A DNA stretch of 64,000 nucleotides, taken from the NCBI GenBank assembly GCA_027660625.1, contig JAQDNC010000007.1, positions 5,351 through 69,350 on the forward strand, read 5' to 3'. The notes below the pieces were generated by a model, which saw only the letters and a list, made by a program, of their open reading frames with translations, was not told the DNA's origin and ran no database searches. Position numbers and translations under genes: made by a program. Origin of the DNA: Coriobacteriaceae bacterium AM100-PB1-1D-6A. GTDB lineage: Bacteria; Actinomycetota; Coriobacteriia; Coriobacteriales; Coriobacteriaceae. Positions 32,879 to 41,504 of the stretch are shown here, one piece after another; within the stretch, counting starts at the first letter, position 1, and each line of letters begins with the position of its first letter.

Positions 32879-35347
32879 ATGCGACATGTGCATATTCATG
32901 TGACGGGCATTGTGCAGGGCGTTGGCATGCGGCCGTTTGTGTATCGCGAGGCCATGGCGCATGGCATTTGCGGATGGGTGCTCAACGCGGGCGACGGCGT
33001 GCATATCGAGGCGCACGCCCGTGCCGAGGCGGTTGACGGATTTGTCGCTGCTCTTTCTGAGCATGCGCCCGCGGCGGCTCGCGTTGAGCGAGTCGATATT
33101 GCGGATTTGAAGCCTAGCGGCTGGAGCGCTGCCGATGAGCAGGGCTTTCGTATTGTGGCATCGCAGGACCAGACCGCGCACACGACGCTCGTCTCGCCCG
33201 ATATCGCCACCTGCGATGATTGTCTGCGCGAGTTGTTCGACCCCGCCGATCGGCGCTATCACTACCCTTTTATCAACTGTACCAACTGCGGACCGCGCTT
33301 TACCATCATCCGGTCGCTGCCTTATGACCGAGCGGCCACGTCGATGAATTGTTTTCCCATGTGTCCTGAGTGTGCCGCGGAGTATGCCGACCCACTCGAC
33401 CGGCGTTTTCACGCGCAGCCCGATGCCTGCTTTGATTGCGGGCCGCATATCACGTGGCGCGAAGCGAGCGTGGGCGGTGAGCCGGGCGAAGCCGCCGCGT
33501 TGCCGGCCGTCGGCACCACACGCGAAGCCAGCGACGCTATCATCGAGCGCTGCATTGAGCTGCTGGCCGGCGGTGGCATCGTCGCCATCAAGGGCCTGGG
33601 CGGATTTCACTTGGCATGTGACGCCTCCAACGAGCAGGCGGTAGCCGAGCTTCGTCGTCGCAAACGCCGCAGCAACAAGCCGCTTGCCGTTATGGTGCGC
33701 GACCTTGCCGACGTTGAACGCCTGTGCCATGTCAACGACGTTGAGCGCGGCTTGCTGGCCGGCAGCATTCGCCCCATTGTGCTGCTGCGCCGACGTGCTG
33801 TTTGCGAGAGCGGCGGCTCCCCCGACGCCCTCGCGCTCGCGCCGTCCGTCGCGCACGACCTTCCCGAGCTCGGCGTTATGCTCCCCTACACCCCGCTTCA
33901 GCATCTGTTGCTTGCCGCAGCAGAAGCCCGCGGTGTGCACGCACTCGTCATGACCAGCGGAAACCTGAGCGAAGAGCCCATCGAGACCGATGACGACCTT
34001 GCCTGGGAGCGCCTCGTTGCCGCCGGCATTGCTGATGCGCTACTCGGCAACGACCGCGCGATCCTCTCGCGCTACGACGACTCCGTGGTGCGCGTGGTCA
34101 ACGGCGCCATTATGCCCGTGCGCCGTGCCCGCGGATATGCACCCCAGCCGCTGCCGTTGCCGGCGCTCGACGGCGCTCCGTCCTGCGTGCTCGCCTGCGG
34201 GCCACAACAAAAGGCCACGATTGCGCTCACGCGCGAAGGGACGAACGGCGAGGCAACCTGTTTTGTGTCGCAGCATATCGGCGATGTTGAAAACGGCGGG
34301 ACCTTCGATGCCTGGAACGCCGCGCGCACGCGCTTGGAAGATCTCTTTGACTTGGCGCCCGCCGCCTTGGCCTGCGATTTACACCCCAGCTATCTATCGG
34401 ACCAGTGGGCGCGCGAGCAGGCGCGAAAATGCAATCTGCCGCTCGTCGAAGTGCAGCACCATCATGCGCATATCGCGAGCGTAATGGCCGAGGCCATCGC
34501 CGCGGGCCAGCTTACAACCGACACGCGTGTCCTTGGCATCGCCTTCGACGGCACCGGCGCCGGCACCGATGGGACCATTTGGGGCGGCGAGTTTCTTGTT
34601 GCCAGCCTTGACGGCTTTGAGCGCACCGCGCATTTGCTCACCTGGGCGCTCCCCGGCGGGGCGGCCTCCGTACGCGACGCTCGACGCAACGCCTTTGCCC
34701 TGCTCAGCGAACTCGGCCTACTCGAGCACCCAGGCGCCGCTCAGCTTTTGGACAGCCTCGACGAGCAAACGCGTAGCGTGACAGCCACCATGATCGAGCG
34801 CGGCATCAACAGCCCGCGTACCAGCAGCATGGGACGTCTCTTTGATGCCGCGGCAGCAATTCTGGGCATCTGCGACAAGGCAACCTACGAGGGCGAACCC
34901 GCCATAGAACTCGAAGCCGCCGCCTGGCGCGCGTTCAGCAGTGAAAGTGCCTGCCCCACCGGCAATATGGTCAGCTTTTCCGTAACCGAATCATCCCGTC
35001 CGGACGACTGCCATGTTCTGAACTCCAGACCGCTTTTTGAGGCGCTTTTGGAGGGAATCAGGACCGGCGTGCCCGCCGGCAAGCTCGCGCTCGACTTCCA
35101 CGTCACCATCGCGCGCTCCTCGGCACGAATCGCACGCGAAATCTGCGCCCGTGAAGGCCTCGACACCGTCGCGCTCTCGGGCGGCGTGTTCATGAACCGA
35201 CTTTTGCTTCGGCTCCTCACCCGCGAGCTCAAAAGCATGGGTCTCACTGTCTTGATTCCCCGCTCCGTGCCCGTCAACGACGGCTGTATCGCCTACGGTC
35301 AGGCCGTCATCGCTCGCGCTCGCCTCGCGCAGACGGCGTTGCGATAG
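32879..35347 (+). CDS. hypF: Carbamoyltransferase HypF
   Basis: An 822-residue enzyme that makes the cyanide ligands of NiFe hydrogenase: it activates carbamoyl phosphate and carbamoylates the HypE C-terminal Cys. Domains: N-terminal acylphosphatase (about 1-90, VTGIVQGVGMRPFVYR), two zinc fingers (CDDC with CTNC, and CPEC with CFDC, about 105-185), a YrdC-like domain, and a C-terminal Kae1-like domain with HHHAHIASVMAE and ALSGGVFMNRLL. I start at the ATG at 32879, six bases after GAGGGG. It is followed by hypC after 131 bases, with a small hairpin GGCTG-CCAGCC between. Confidence 0.96.
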   Translation: MRHVHIHVTGIVQGVGMRPFVYREAMAHGICGWVLNAGDGVHIEAHARAEAVDGFVAALSEHAPAAARVERVDIADLKPSGWSAADEQGFRIVASQDQTAHTTLVSPDIATCDDCLRELFDPADRRYHYPFINCTNCGPRFTIIRSLPYDRAATSMNCFPMCPECAAEYADPLDRRFHAQPDACFDCGPHITWREASVGGEPGEAAALPAVGTTREASDAIIERCIELLAGGGIVAIKGLGGFHLACDASNEQAVAELRRRKRRSNKPLAVMVRDLADVERLCHVNDVERGLLAGSIRPIVLLRRRAVCESGGSPDALALAPSVAHDLPELGVMLPYTPLQHLLLAAAEARGVHALVMTSGNLSEEPIETDDDLAWERLVAAGIADALLGNDRAILSRYDDSVVRVVNGAIMPVRRARGYAPQPLPLPALDGAPSCVLACGPQQKATIALTREGTNGEATCFVSQHIGDVENGGTFDAWNAARTRLEDLFDLAPAALACDLHPSYLSDQWAREQARKCNLPLVEVQHHHAHIASVMAEAIAAGQLTTDTRVLGIAFDGTGAGTDGTIWGGEFLVASLDGFERTAHLLTWALPGGAASVRDARRNAFALLSELGLLEHPGAAQLLDSLDEQTRSVTATMIERGINSPRTSSMGRLFDAAAAILGICDKATYEGEPAIELEAAAWRAFSSESACPTGNMVSFSVTESSRPDDCHVLNSRPLFEALLEGIRTGVPAGKLALDFHVTIARSSARIAREICAREGLDTVALSGGVFMNRLLLRLLTRELKSMGLTVLIPRSVPVNDGCIAYGQAVIARARLAQTALR

Positions 35348-35478
35348 GCTGTTTTGCCAGCCTGCGCGCCGCCGTCTCACAGGTGTAACGCGTTTGCTCG
35401 TGACTCCCGCGAGCGCTACCATCAACTGATGGGTAATTAGGCGCCTATCCAGCGCAAAACGTATAAAAGGGGAACATT

Positions 35479-35739
35479 ATGTGCCTTGCCGTTCCCGGTA
35501 AAGTGGTCAAACGCGACGACGACCTTAAGGCGACCGTCGACATGATGGGCATCGAGCGCCCCATTTCGCTGCGTCTCGTACCGACGGCGCAGGTTGGCGA
35601 CTATATTCTCGTACACGCCGGCTTTGGCATCCAGATCGTCGACGAGCAGGAAGCGCAAGAAACGCTCGAGCTCGTTAACGCCATGACCGAACTGGCCGAA
35701 GAAGACCAACTGGCCAGCAATCCGGCCGAGGCATACTAG
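35479..35739 (+). CDS. hypC: Hydrogenase maturation chaperone HypC
   Basis: An 86-residue chaperone of the HypC/HybG family that carries the Fe(CN)2CO group with HypD to the hydrogenase large subunit. It begins MCLAVPGKV, with the essential Cys2, and keeps GDYILVHAGFGIQIVDEQEA. AAAAGGGG lies before the ATG. Its stop overlaps the GTG start of hypD by one base. Confidence 0.97.
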   Translation: MCLAVPGKVVKRDDDLKATVDMMGIERPISLRLVPTAQVGDYILVHAGFGIQIVDEQEAQETLELVNAMTELAEEDQLASNPAEAY

Positions 35740-36854
35740 TGGCGGCCGGACAGCCGGCGCGCTCCGGTATCGACTTTTCGCCATTTCGCGACCCCAGGCT
35801 GGCTCGCGAGCTCATCGATCGTATTCATGCGCTTGTCGGCAGCCGCAGCATCAACCTTATGGAAGTCTGCGGCACGCATACCGTGAACATCGGGCGCTAT
35901 GGCTTTCGCTCCATTATGCCTGCCGGGCTCAAACTGCTGAGCGGTCCGGGTTGCCCCGTCTGCGTTACCGCCAACCGCGATATCGACCATGCAATCGCGC
36001 TCGCCAAGATGGACGGCGCCATCATCACCACCTTTGGCGACATGATGCGCGTGCCAGGATCGTCCACCTCGCTTGCCGCGCAAAAGGCGGCGGGGCGCGA
36101 TATTCGCATTGTGTACTCCCCGCTCGATGCACTCGATATCGCCGAACACAACCCCGATCGCCCGGTCATCTTTATGGGCGTCGGCTTTGAGACCACGACG
36201 CCCACCATCGCCGCCGCCATTTTGGAGGCAGGCGCGCGCGGGCTGCAGAACTTCTCGGTCTACTGTGCCCATAAGACCACACCGCCGGCGCTACGCGCCA
36301 TCGCCAACGATCCCGAGACCACTATCGACGGCTTTATCCTTCCGGGGCACGTCGCCACCATCACGGGCTTAACGCCCTTTGGCTTTTTGGTCGACGAGTT
36401 TAAGACCCCAGGCGTGGTCACGGGATTTGAGCCGGTCGACATCTTGCAGGGCATCTGCATGCTGGTCCAGATGGTTGTCGAGAGCAGGCCGGCGATCGAC
36501 AACGCCTACCGCCGCGGTGTCAATGCGAACGGCAACCCCGTGGCGCGCCAGCTGGTCGAGCAGGTGTTTGAGCCATGCGACACCACGTGGCGCGGGCTGG
36601 GGCCGATTGCCAACTCGGGCCTTTCCATCCGCCCCGAGTTCTCGCGCTTTGATGCCCGCACTCGCTTTGACGTGCCCGTTGAGACGACGGTCGAGCCGCG
36701 TGGGTGCCGCTGCGGCGACGTGCTGCGCGGGGCCATTACGCCGAGCGACTGCCCTCTGTTCGGCCAAGCTTGTACACCCGAGCATCCCGTCGGCCCCTGC
36801 ATGGTGAGTTCCGAGGGCAGCTGTGCAGCATATTTCCGCTACCGAGGCTGTTAG
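35739..36854 (+). CDS. hypD: Hydrogenase maturation protein HypD
   Basis: A 371-residue Fe-S scaffold protein on which the Fe(CN)2CO centre is built with HypC. Motifs MEVCGTHTV, SGPGCPVCVT, FGDMMRVPG and the C-terminal cluster cysteines (RGCRCGDV, and later ones in CPLFGQACTPEHPVGPCMVS) are all present. GTG start overlapping the hypC stop (TAGTG). Two hairpin elements lie between it and hypE. Confidence 0.97.
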   Translation: MAAGQPARSGIDFSPFRDPRLARELIDRIHALVGSRSINLMEVCGTHTVNIGRYGFRSIMPAGLKLLSGPGCPVCVTANRDIDHAIALAKMDGAIITTFGDMMRVPGSSTSLAAQKAAGRDIRIVYSPLDALDIAEHNPDRPVIFMGVGFETTTPTIAAAILEAGARGLQNFSVYCAHKTTPPALRAIANDPETTIDGFILPGHVATITGLTPFGFLVDEFKTPGVVTGFEPVDILQGICMLVQMVVESRPAIDNAYRRGVNANGNPVARQLVEQVFEPCDTTWRGLGPIANSGLSIRPEFSRFDARTRFDVPVETTVEPRGCRCGDVLRGAITPSDCPLFGQACTPEHPVGPCMVSSEGSCAAYFRYRGC

Positions 36855-36856
36855 GT

Positions 36857-36880
36857 TCCGCCGTTCTAACGAACGGCGGA
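36857..36880 (+). terminator. Hairpin just after hypD
   Basis: A perfect 10-bp stem, TCCGCCGTTC with GAACGGCGGA, loop TAAC, starting two bases after the hypD stop. No T-tract follows, so termination is uncertain and hypE may be read through. Confidence 0.6.
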
Positions 36881-36894
36881 CCGGTCGACGCTGC

Positions 36895-36992
36895 GCGCCA
36901 TTCAGGCGAGCGATTTGCCTTTCAATCGTCGGCTGCGGGCAAAAGCCCAGCAGCCTCCTCTTTCAAGGCAACTCACTTCGCCTGAATGGCGC
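36895..36992. other. Nested structured element between hypD and hypE
   Basis: Three helices: P1 GCGCCATTCAGGCGA (36895-36909) pairs perfectly with TCGCCTGAATGGCGC (36978-36992); P2 TTGCCTT (36915-36921) pairs with AAGGCAA (36965-36971); P3 GGCTGC-GGGC pairs with GCCC-A-GCAGCC (36931-36955, loop AAAA). It ends 73 bases before hypE. A cis-regulatory RNA, a small RNA or a mobile palindrome are all possible; I match it to no known family. Confidence 0.55.
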
Positions 36993-37065
36993 TCGCTGAC
37001 TTTTACTTAACATCGATTCTGCCACACTCAGCTATTGCCGACCCCCCACGATTGGAGTTTTCGAT

Positions 37066-38100
37066 ATGTCCCGTACTGCCACCGATAGCACTGTCCTGTT
37101 GGGCCACGGCTCTGGCGGCCAGATGATGAAACGCATCATCGATGAGGTCTTTTTGGATGCCTTTGGGTCGCCCGAACTGCTCGAGGGCAACGATGCCGGC
37201 GTCGCTGCGCTGCCCGCGAGCGGGCGCATCGCCATGTCGACCGACAGCTTTGTAGTCTCGCCGCAGTTCTTCCCCGGCGGCAATATCGGCCGACTCGCCG
37301 TGTGCGGAACCGTTAACGACGTCGCGACCTCGGGCGCCAACGTGCGCTACCTCTCATGCGGTTTTATCCTCGAAGAGGGCTACCCCATGGACAAGCTGCG
37401 TCAAATCGTGCAGACCATGGCCGAAACGGCGCGCGAGGCGGACGTGGCGATCATCACGGGCGACACCAAGGTGGTCGAGCGCGGCGGGGCCGACGGCATC
37501 TACATCAATACCGCCGGCGTGGGCGAGGTGCCCGCGGGCGTGACGCTCGGCGGCGCCAACTGCCAGCCTGGCGATATCATCCTGGTGTCGGGTACACTCG
37601 GCGACCACGGCATCGCCATCATGAGCCAACGCGAGGGCTTGGCGTTTTCGAGCGCCATCGAAAGCGATGCCGCGCCGCTCAACCACCTGATTGCCGATGT
37701 GCTTGCCGCAGCACCCGAAACACGCTGCTTCCGCGACCCCACGCGCGGTGGCCTGGCGTCCACGCTCAACGAATTTGCGCAGGCCAGCGGCGTTGCCATG
37801 GAAATCGACGAGGATGCCGTGCCCGTGCGCCCTGACGTACAGGCGGCATGTGAGATGCTCGGCTACGATGTGCTGCAGGTAGCAAACGAGGGCAAGATGG
37901 TTGCCGTGGTGCCGGCCGAGCAGGCCGATGCCGCGCTGGCAGCCATGCGCGCCGCGCGCTACGGCGAGAATGCCGCCATTATCGGTCGCGTGCTGCCGCT
38001 TGCCGAGGACGCCCGCCCCGCCGTGCGCGTACGCACCGGCTGGGGCTCGACCCGCATCCTCGACATGCTCGTGGGAGAGCAGCTGCCGAGGATTTGCTAA
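37066..38100 (+). CDS. hypE: Hydrogenase maturation protein HypE
   Basis: A 344-residue ATP-dependent enzyme of the PurM/ThiL-like fold that dehydrates the thiocarbamate on its C-terminal cysteine to thiocyanate, the source of cyanide ligands. It ends with PRIC, so the acceptor Cys344 is present. Family motifs LLGHGSGGQMM, LEGNDAGVAAL, CGTVNDVATSGA and FRDPTRGGLAST are intact. It follows hypF-hypC-hypD in the usual order. Confidence 0.97.
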   Translation: MSRTATDSTVLLGHGSGGQMMKRIIDEVFLDAFGSPELLEGNDAGVAALPASGRIAMSTDSFVVSPQFFPGGNIGRLAVCGTVNDVATSGANVRYLSCGFILEEGYPMDKLRQIVQTMAETAREADVAIITGDTKVVERGGADGIYINTAGVGEVPAGVTLGGANCQPGDIILVSGTLGDHGIAIMSQREGLAFSSAIESDAAPLNHLIADVLAAAPETRCFRDPTRGGLASTLNEFAQASGVAMEIDEDAVPVRPDVQAACEMLGYDVLQVANEGKMVAVVPAEQADAALAAMRAARYGENAAIIGRVLPLAEDARPAVRVRTGWGSTRILDMLVGEQLPRIC

Positions 38101-38205
38101 CGACAAAGGCTCAGGGCTATTAAAGATATTCAGATTCCAAACATGCCCGGCACGCATGCCCAGTATCATGGGGTGCGTTTTACAACTCAAGCGGCAGGAG
38201 CACCC

Positions 38206-38874
38206 ATGGCAGCAGCTTTTTCCCATGTGATCTTTGACCTGGACGGCACCATTCTCAACACGCTCGAGGACCTGGCAGCCGCCGGCAACCATACCTGCGA
38301 GATGCACGGCTGGCCCACGTTTGCCGTAGACGAGTACCGCTACAAGGTGGGAAACGGCATGCTCAAGCTGGTCGAGCGCTTTATGCCCGCCGAGTATGCG
38401 GGCGACGGCCGTATGTTTGAGCAGACGCTTGCCGAGTTTAGGGCTTATTACGGCGAGCACAAGGAAGACCACACCGCACCGTACGCCGGCACGATCGAGA
38501 TGCTCGACCGCCTGCGTGCCGCGGGCGTGCAGCTTGCCGTGCTCACCAACAAGGACCACGTCTCGGCGGCTCCGCTTATCGAGAAGTACTTTGGTTCCGA
38601 GCGCTTTGCGCTGGTGCAGGGCCGCGTCGATGCGTTTCCTCCCAAGCCCGAGGCACCTGTTACGCTGCATGTGATGAAAGAGCTAGGCGCCGACCCGGCA
38701 ACCACACTCTATGTGGGCGATTCCAATGTCGACGTCCTGACCGGTCACAATGCCGGCCTCAAGAGCGCCGGTGTCAGCTGGGGCTTCCGTGGCCGCGCAG
38801 AGCTGGAAGCCGCCGGCGCCGACTACGTGGTGGACACCCAGGATGAGCTCGCGGCGCTGATTCTGGGCGAGTAA
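38206..38874 (+). CDS. HAD-family hydrolase, phosphoglycolate phosphatase-like
   Basis: A 222-residue phosphatase of HAD subfamily I. Motif I is FDLDGTI, motif II lies in VLTNKD, motif III has the Lys in PPKPE, and motif IV is YVGDSNVD. The cap (about 20-80) is helical as in Gph-type enzymes. Substrate could be phosphoglycolate or another small phosphate. I choose the ATG at 38206, just after AGGAGCACCC. It follows hypE by 105 bases; a functional link is not implied. Confidence 0.9.
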   Translation: MAAAFSHVIFDLDGTILNTLEDLAAAGNHTCEMHGWPTFAVDEYRYKVGNGMLKLVERFMPAEYAGDGRMFEQTLAEFRAYYGEHKEDHTAPYAGTIEMLDRLRAAGVQLAVLTNKDHVSAAPLIEKYFGSERFALVQGRVDAFPPKPEAPVTLHVMKELGADPATTLYVGDSNVDVLTGHNAGLKSAGVSWGFRGRAELEAAGADYVVDTQDELAALILGE

Positions 38875-38921
38875 CGCTGGTGCTGCTCAACCCAGCCGCC
38901 GCAATACCGTTGCGCGGAAAG

Positions 38922-38950
38922 TAGTCGTTGGGGACGTTCTTAAACGACTA
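38922..38950. repeat. Family F hairpin, copy 2, inverted
   Basis: TAGTCGTT and AACGACTA enclose the reverse complement of the loop found in copies 1 and 3. Compared with those copies one stem pair is changed on both sides, so pairing is kept. Confidence 0.7.
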
Positions 38951-38963
38951 GTCAAACAATGGC

Positions 38964-39131
38964 AACGTCGCAGGTAGAGGACGGACAGCGAAAACGCCCC
39001 TAAGCGAGCAAGGTGACGTGAAATGAAAGGGCGCTGACCTTCTGGTCGCGCCCTTGAAATTGAACGTCAGATTGCCGCTTAGGGGCGTTTGCAGCGTCGA
39101 GCAGTTGCGGCGTTTGGTAAAACGCCGCAAC
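38964..39131. ncRNA. Candidate structured RNA element, family D copy 2
   Basis: The most diverged copy and the best evidence of structure. P2 reads AAACGCCCCTAAGCG with CGCTTAGGGGCGTTT, where copy 1 has a wholly different but equally paired sequence; the cap keeps GACC-TTCT-GGTC; P3 is GTTGCGGCGTTT-GGTA-AAACGCCGCAAC. The unpaired CAGGTAGAGGACGGACAGCG and GCAGCGTCG are unchanged. It ends 19 bases from the stop of the minus-strand lipoprotein gene; the bases between include GTTACGCGG on the minus strand, like a P3 remnant. Confidence 0.7.
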
Positions 39132-39150
39132 GAACTACCGCGTAACTCCC

Positions 39151-39708
39151 CTAGTTCATCATTGCATTCATCATCTCGGTGGTTGCGGAATCGTCAGCAG
39201 ACCACTCGCCATCGTCATTGGCGGTGTACTTGAAGGTAACCTTGGTGTCCTTGGTCTTAGCGGCCTTGGTCACGTCGACCATGACCTGGCCGGCCATCTT
39301 GTACAGGTCGTCCTCGGAAGGCATCGTATCGAGCGCCGCGATCTTCTCCTGATACTGGGTGGCGAAATCTTCAACGATCTTGTTCATGGACTTGCAGGTA
39401 ATGGTGACATCGGCAGTCGCGGTGCCCTTGTCCTCGTCGACCGTCACATCGCCGATCTTGTAGTCAAAACCCTCGAGATAGCTCTTGGCGTACTCCTTGG
39501 GATCGATGCCCAGCTGCTCGAACTCGTCGCCCGAGGCCTCTTCCAGGCCGGCGAGGAAGTCGTCGCCGCCGTTCTTGACCTCGTCAAACTGCGTCGTAAG
39601 ATCCTCGGTGATGAGCTCCTCAACCGAAGGACCTCCGCAGCCGGAAAGCACAACCACGCACGCGACCAGAACAGCCATCAGGGGCGCAAGCAGCAGCTTC
39701 TTCTTCAT
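39151..39708 (-). CDS. Lipoprotein of unknown function
   Basis: A 185-residue exported lipoprotein. The signal peptide MKKKLLLAPLMAVLVACVVV ends in lipobox LSGC with Cys24 as the lipidated residue. The mature part is acidic and helical, with a domain (SYLEGFDYKIGDVTVDEDKGTATADVTIT) seen in small lipoproteins of gut Gram-positives such as the DUF5105-like group; assignment is tentative. GGGAGGA precedes the ATG at 39708. Single gene. Confidence 0.8.
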   Translation of the reverse strand: MKKKLLLAPLMAVLVACVVVLSGCGGPSVEELITEDLTTQFDEVKNGGDDFLAGLEEASGDEFEQLGIDPKEYAKSYLEGFDYKIGDVTVDEDKGTATADVTITCKSMNKIVEDFATQYQEKIAALDTMPSEDDLYKMAGQVMVDVTKAAKTKDTKVTFKYTANDDGEWSADDSATTEMMNAMMN

Positions 39709-39887
39709 GACATTCCTCCCAACAAGCGGCACCGCGCTTCCCGACGCGGTGCGCGTCGTAACAATAAGGCCATACTAGCCGATAACGAACACTCCCGGCA
39801 AAGCAAAGGCGCAGTCGGCTCGATTTAACGTCCGAACGGTTTGCAAGCCCGCCCAACGTGCAATAAAACGCTTCCCCACGGTGCAAT

Positions 39888-39919
39888 AAAAAAGGTGGCC
39901 GGAAAACCCGACCACCTTT
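39888..39919 (-). terminator. Terminator of the IIA(Glc) gene
   Basis: AAAGGTGG with CCACCTTT around CCGGAAAACCCGA. On the minus strand it ends CCACCTTTTTTATTG, a clear U-tract, 24 bases after the stop of the PTS gene. Confidence 0.88.
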
Positions 39920-39942
39920 GCACATCCTTTGGATGCCGCAGT

Positions 39943-40479
39943 TTACTTGCGGACGACCTTAACGATGGCGTCACCGGCGGCGACAGCGGAGTCGGCCTCG
40001 ACGGCGAGTTCGACATCGGCAAACTCGGCGGTGTTGGACACGGCCACGACGACGCAGTCCTTGTAACCGGCGGCAGCGATCTTGGCACGGTCGATCTTGA
40101 GCATGGGCTGGCCGGCCTTCACGACGTCGTCGGCCTTGACGAAGCCCTCGAAGCCGTCGCCGTTCATGTTGACGGTATCGACGCCAACGTGCACCAGAAC
40201 CTCGATGCCGCTATCGGACTGCAGACCCACGGCGTGGCCCATGGTGACGGTCACCTTGCCGTCGCAGGGAGCGTAGACCAGATCGTCCTCGGGCCACACG
40301 GCGCAGCCCTTGCCCAGAACCTCGCCGCCAAAGACGGGATCGGGCACGTCGGCCATCTTGATGACCTTGCCCTTGACGGGCGAGCACAGCACGTCGGCGC
40401 CGGCAGAAGCAGAGATGGAGGACGGAGCAGCGGCAGTCGCGGGCTCAGCCTTCTTCTTAAACATGTCAAACAGACCCAT
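39943..40479 (-). CDS. crr: PTS glucose-type IIA protein
   Basis: A 178-residue EIIA(Glc) domain protein. Residues 1-25 are a short helix and Ala/Pro tail; the beta-barrel domain carries H82 in MGHAVGL and the phosphorylated H97 in EVLVHVGVDTV. It accepts phosphate from HPr and passes it to IIBC(Glc)-type permeases, none of which is nearby, so it probably serves several sugars. GAGGAG lies seven bases before the ATG at 40479. A longer frame upstream is not used. Single gene. Confidence 0.95.
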   Translation of the reverse strand: MGLFDMFKKKAEPATAAAPSSISASAGADVLCSPVKGKVIKMADVPDPVFGGEVLGKGCAVWPEDDLVYAPCDGKVTVTMGHAVGLQSDSGIEVLVHVGVDTVNMNGDGFEGFVKADDVVKAGQPMLKIDRAKIAAAGYKDCVVVAVSNTAEFADVELAVEADSAVAAGDAIVKVVRK

Positions 40480-40654
40480 ATGTTTTCTCCTCTTGATTAA
40501 GCGCAACGTTATGCGCATGCCTATGGTGATTATAGTGCCAAATGATCAAATTGCTAAGGTGAGGGCTCGAATCGCAAGCCCTTCCCGGTAGTGCTCGTGG
40601 GATGAGTATCTCCTTTGCATCGCGGGTCGATAAGCTGAGTATCGCCTGCAGGTT

Positions 40655-41218
40655 ATGGAGCGCATGGAAGGGCTCTACCAGACCACGCTGGCCGAAACGC
40701 AGGAGCTGCTCGACCCCACGCAGCTTGACCACGCCGCCAAGCTCATCGCGAACGCCCGACAGGTCGACATCTACACGGGCTCGCACAACCTCTATCCAGC
40801 AGGAATGTTCCGCGACCGCCTGCTCTCCGCCGGCAAAAGCGCAACGTGCCACGACGGCGCTGAGGCCCAGGTGCGTACGGCGCTCGCCTCGGGTCCCGAC
40901 CATGCGGCAATCGTCATCTCCTACAGCGGCCTTGCCCCCAACCTCAAGGACATCTTGCCGATTCTCAGCAGCCGGCATGTCCCGGTCATCGTCATCGGCA
41001 CGCCTTATTGCGCTCGCATTCACCCTGGCTTTGCCGCCTACCTCACGGTGAGTGACCACGAGAGTATGACGCATCGCATCACGCAGTTCGCCAGCCACAT
41101 CGCCGTGCAATACGTGCTCGATTCGCTCTACAGCAGCTACTTCGCCAAAGACTACGCCCGCTGCTCCGAATTCCTGGAGCACTCGTTTCCCTACACCCGC
41201 CTCCCGGGGCTTAAGTAG
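40655..41218 (+). pseudogene. SIS-domain fragment of a MurR/RpiR regulator
   Basis: A 187-codon frame that begins in what is normally the linker of an RpiR-type regulator (EGLYQTTLAETQELLDPTQLDHAAKLI) and then covers the SIS sugar-phosphate domain (IDIY-type VDIYTGSHNLYPAGMF, IVISYSGLAPNLKDILPIL). The N-terminal helix-turn-helix is missing: an in-frame stop lies at 40631 and no HTH-like sequence can be read in any frame upstream. No ribosome site precedes the first ATG. It is probably a decayed regulator of a PTS or amino-sugar system, though a stand-alone SIS protein cannot be excluded. Confidence 0.65.
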
Positions 41219-41248
41219 CGACGAGCGTGGATTTTCGGACGCATATCT

Positions 41249-41319
41249 AACGAGCGTGGATAATCTCCCACTTTGAGCCCGCACACAGGCCAAAACCGGG
41301 AGATTATCCACGCTCGTGT
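41249..41319. repeat. Family E palindrome, copy 1
   Basis: A 20-bp perfect stem, ACGAGCGTGGATAATCTCCC with its complement, enclosing ACTTTGAGCCC and GGCCAAAACC. A partial copy of the left arm (ACGAGCGTGGATT) lies at 41221-41233. The second full copy is at 42701-42769, on the other side of the Fic gene. Confidence 0.85.
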
Positions 41320-41413
41320 TGAATGCTCCGTTTTCCTCTGCGCCCGAGGGACCACTCGACCACCTTGCACCAAAGCAATAACGACTTCTCGTCATTAGAT
41401 TATTCAAATCGAC

Positions 41414-41449
41414 TCTAATAACTATTTTCGCCATAAACTCGTTATTAGA
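41414..41449. promoter_or_regulatory. Inverted repeat upstream of the Fic gene (putative operator)
   Basis: TCTAATAAC (41414-41422) and GTTATTAGA (41441-41449) are exact complements, and related half sites (TCATTAGATTA, CCTAATAGC) lie on both sides. The region is A+T-rich. The Fic protein ends in a winged helix-turn-helix, so autoregulation through this repeat is likely. TATGAT at 41454-41459 is a possible -10. Confidence 0.6.
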
Positions 41450-41504
41450 ATTGATATGATTAGCCTAATAGCGAGTTTCCGGCACTAAAGATATGGAGGG
41501 CGCG

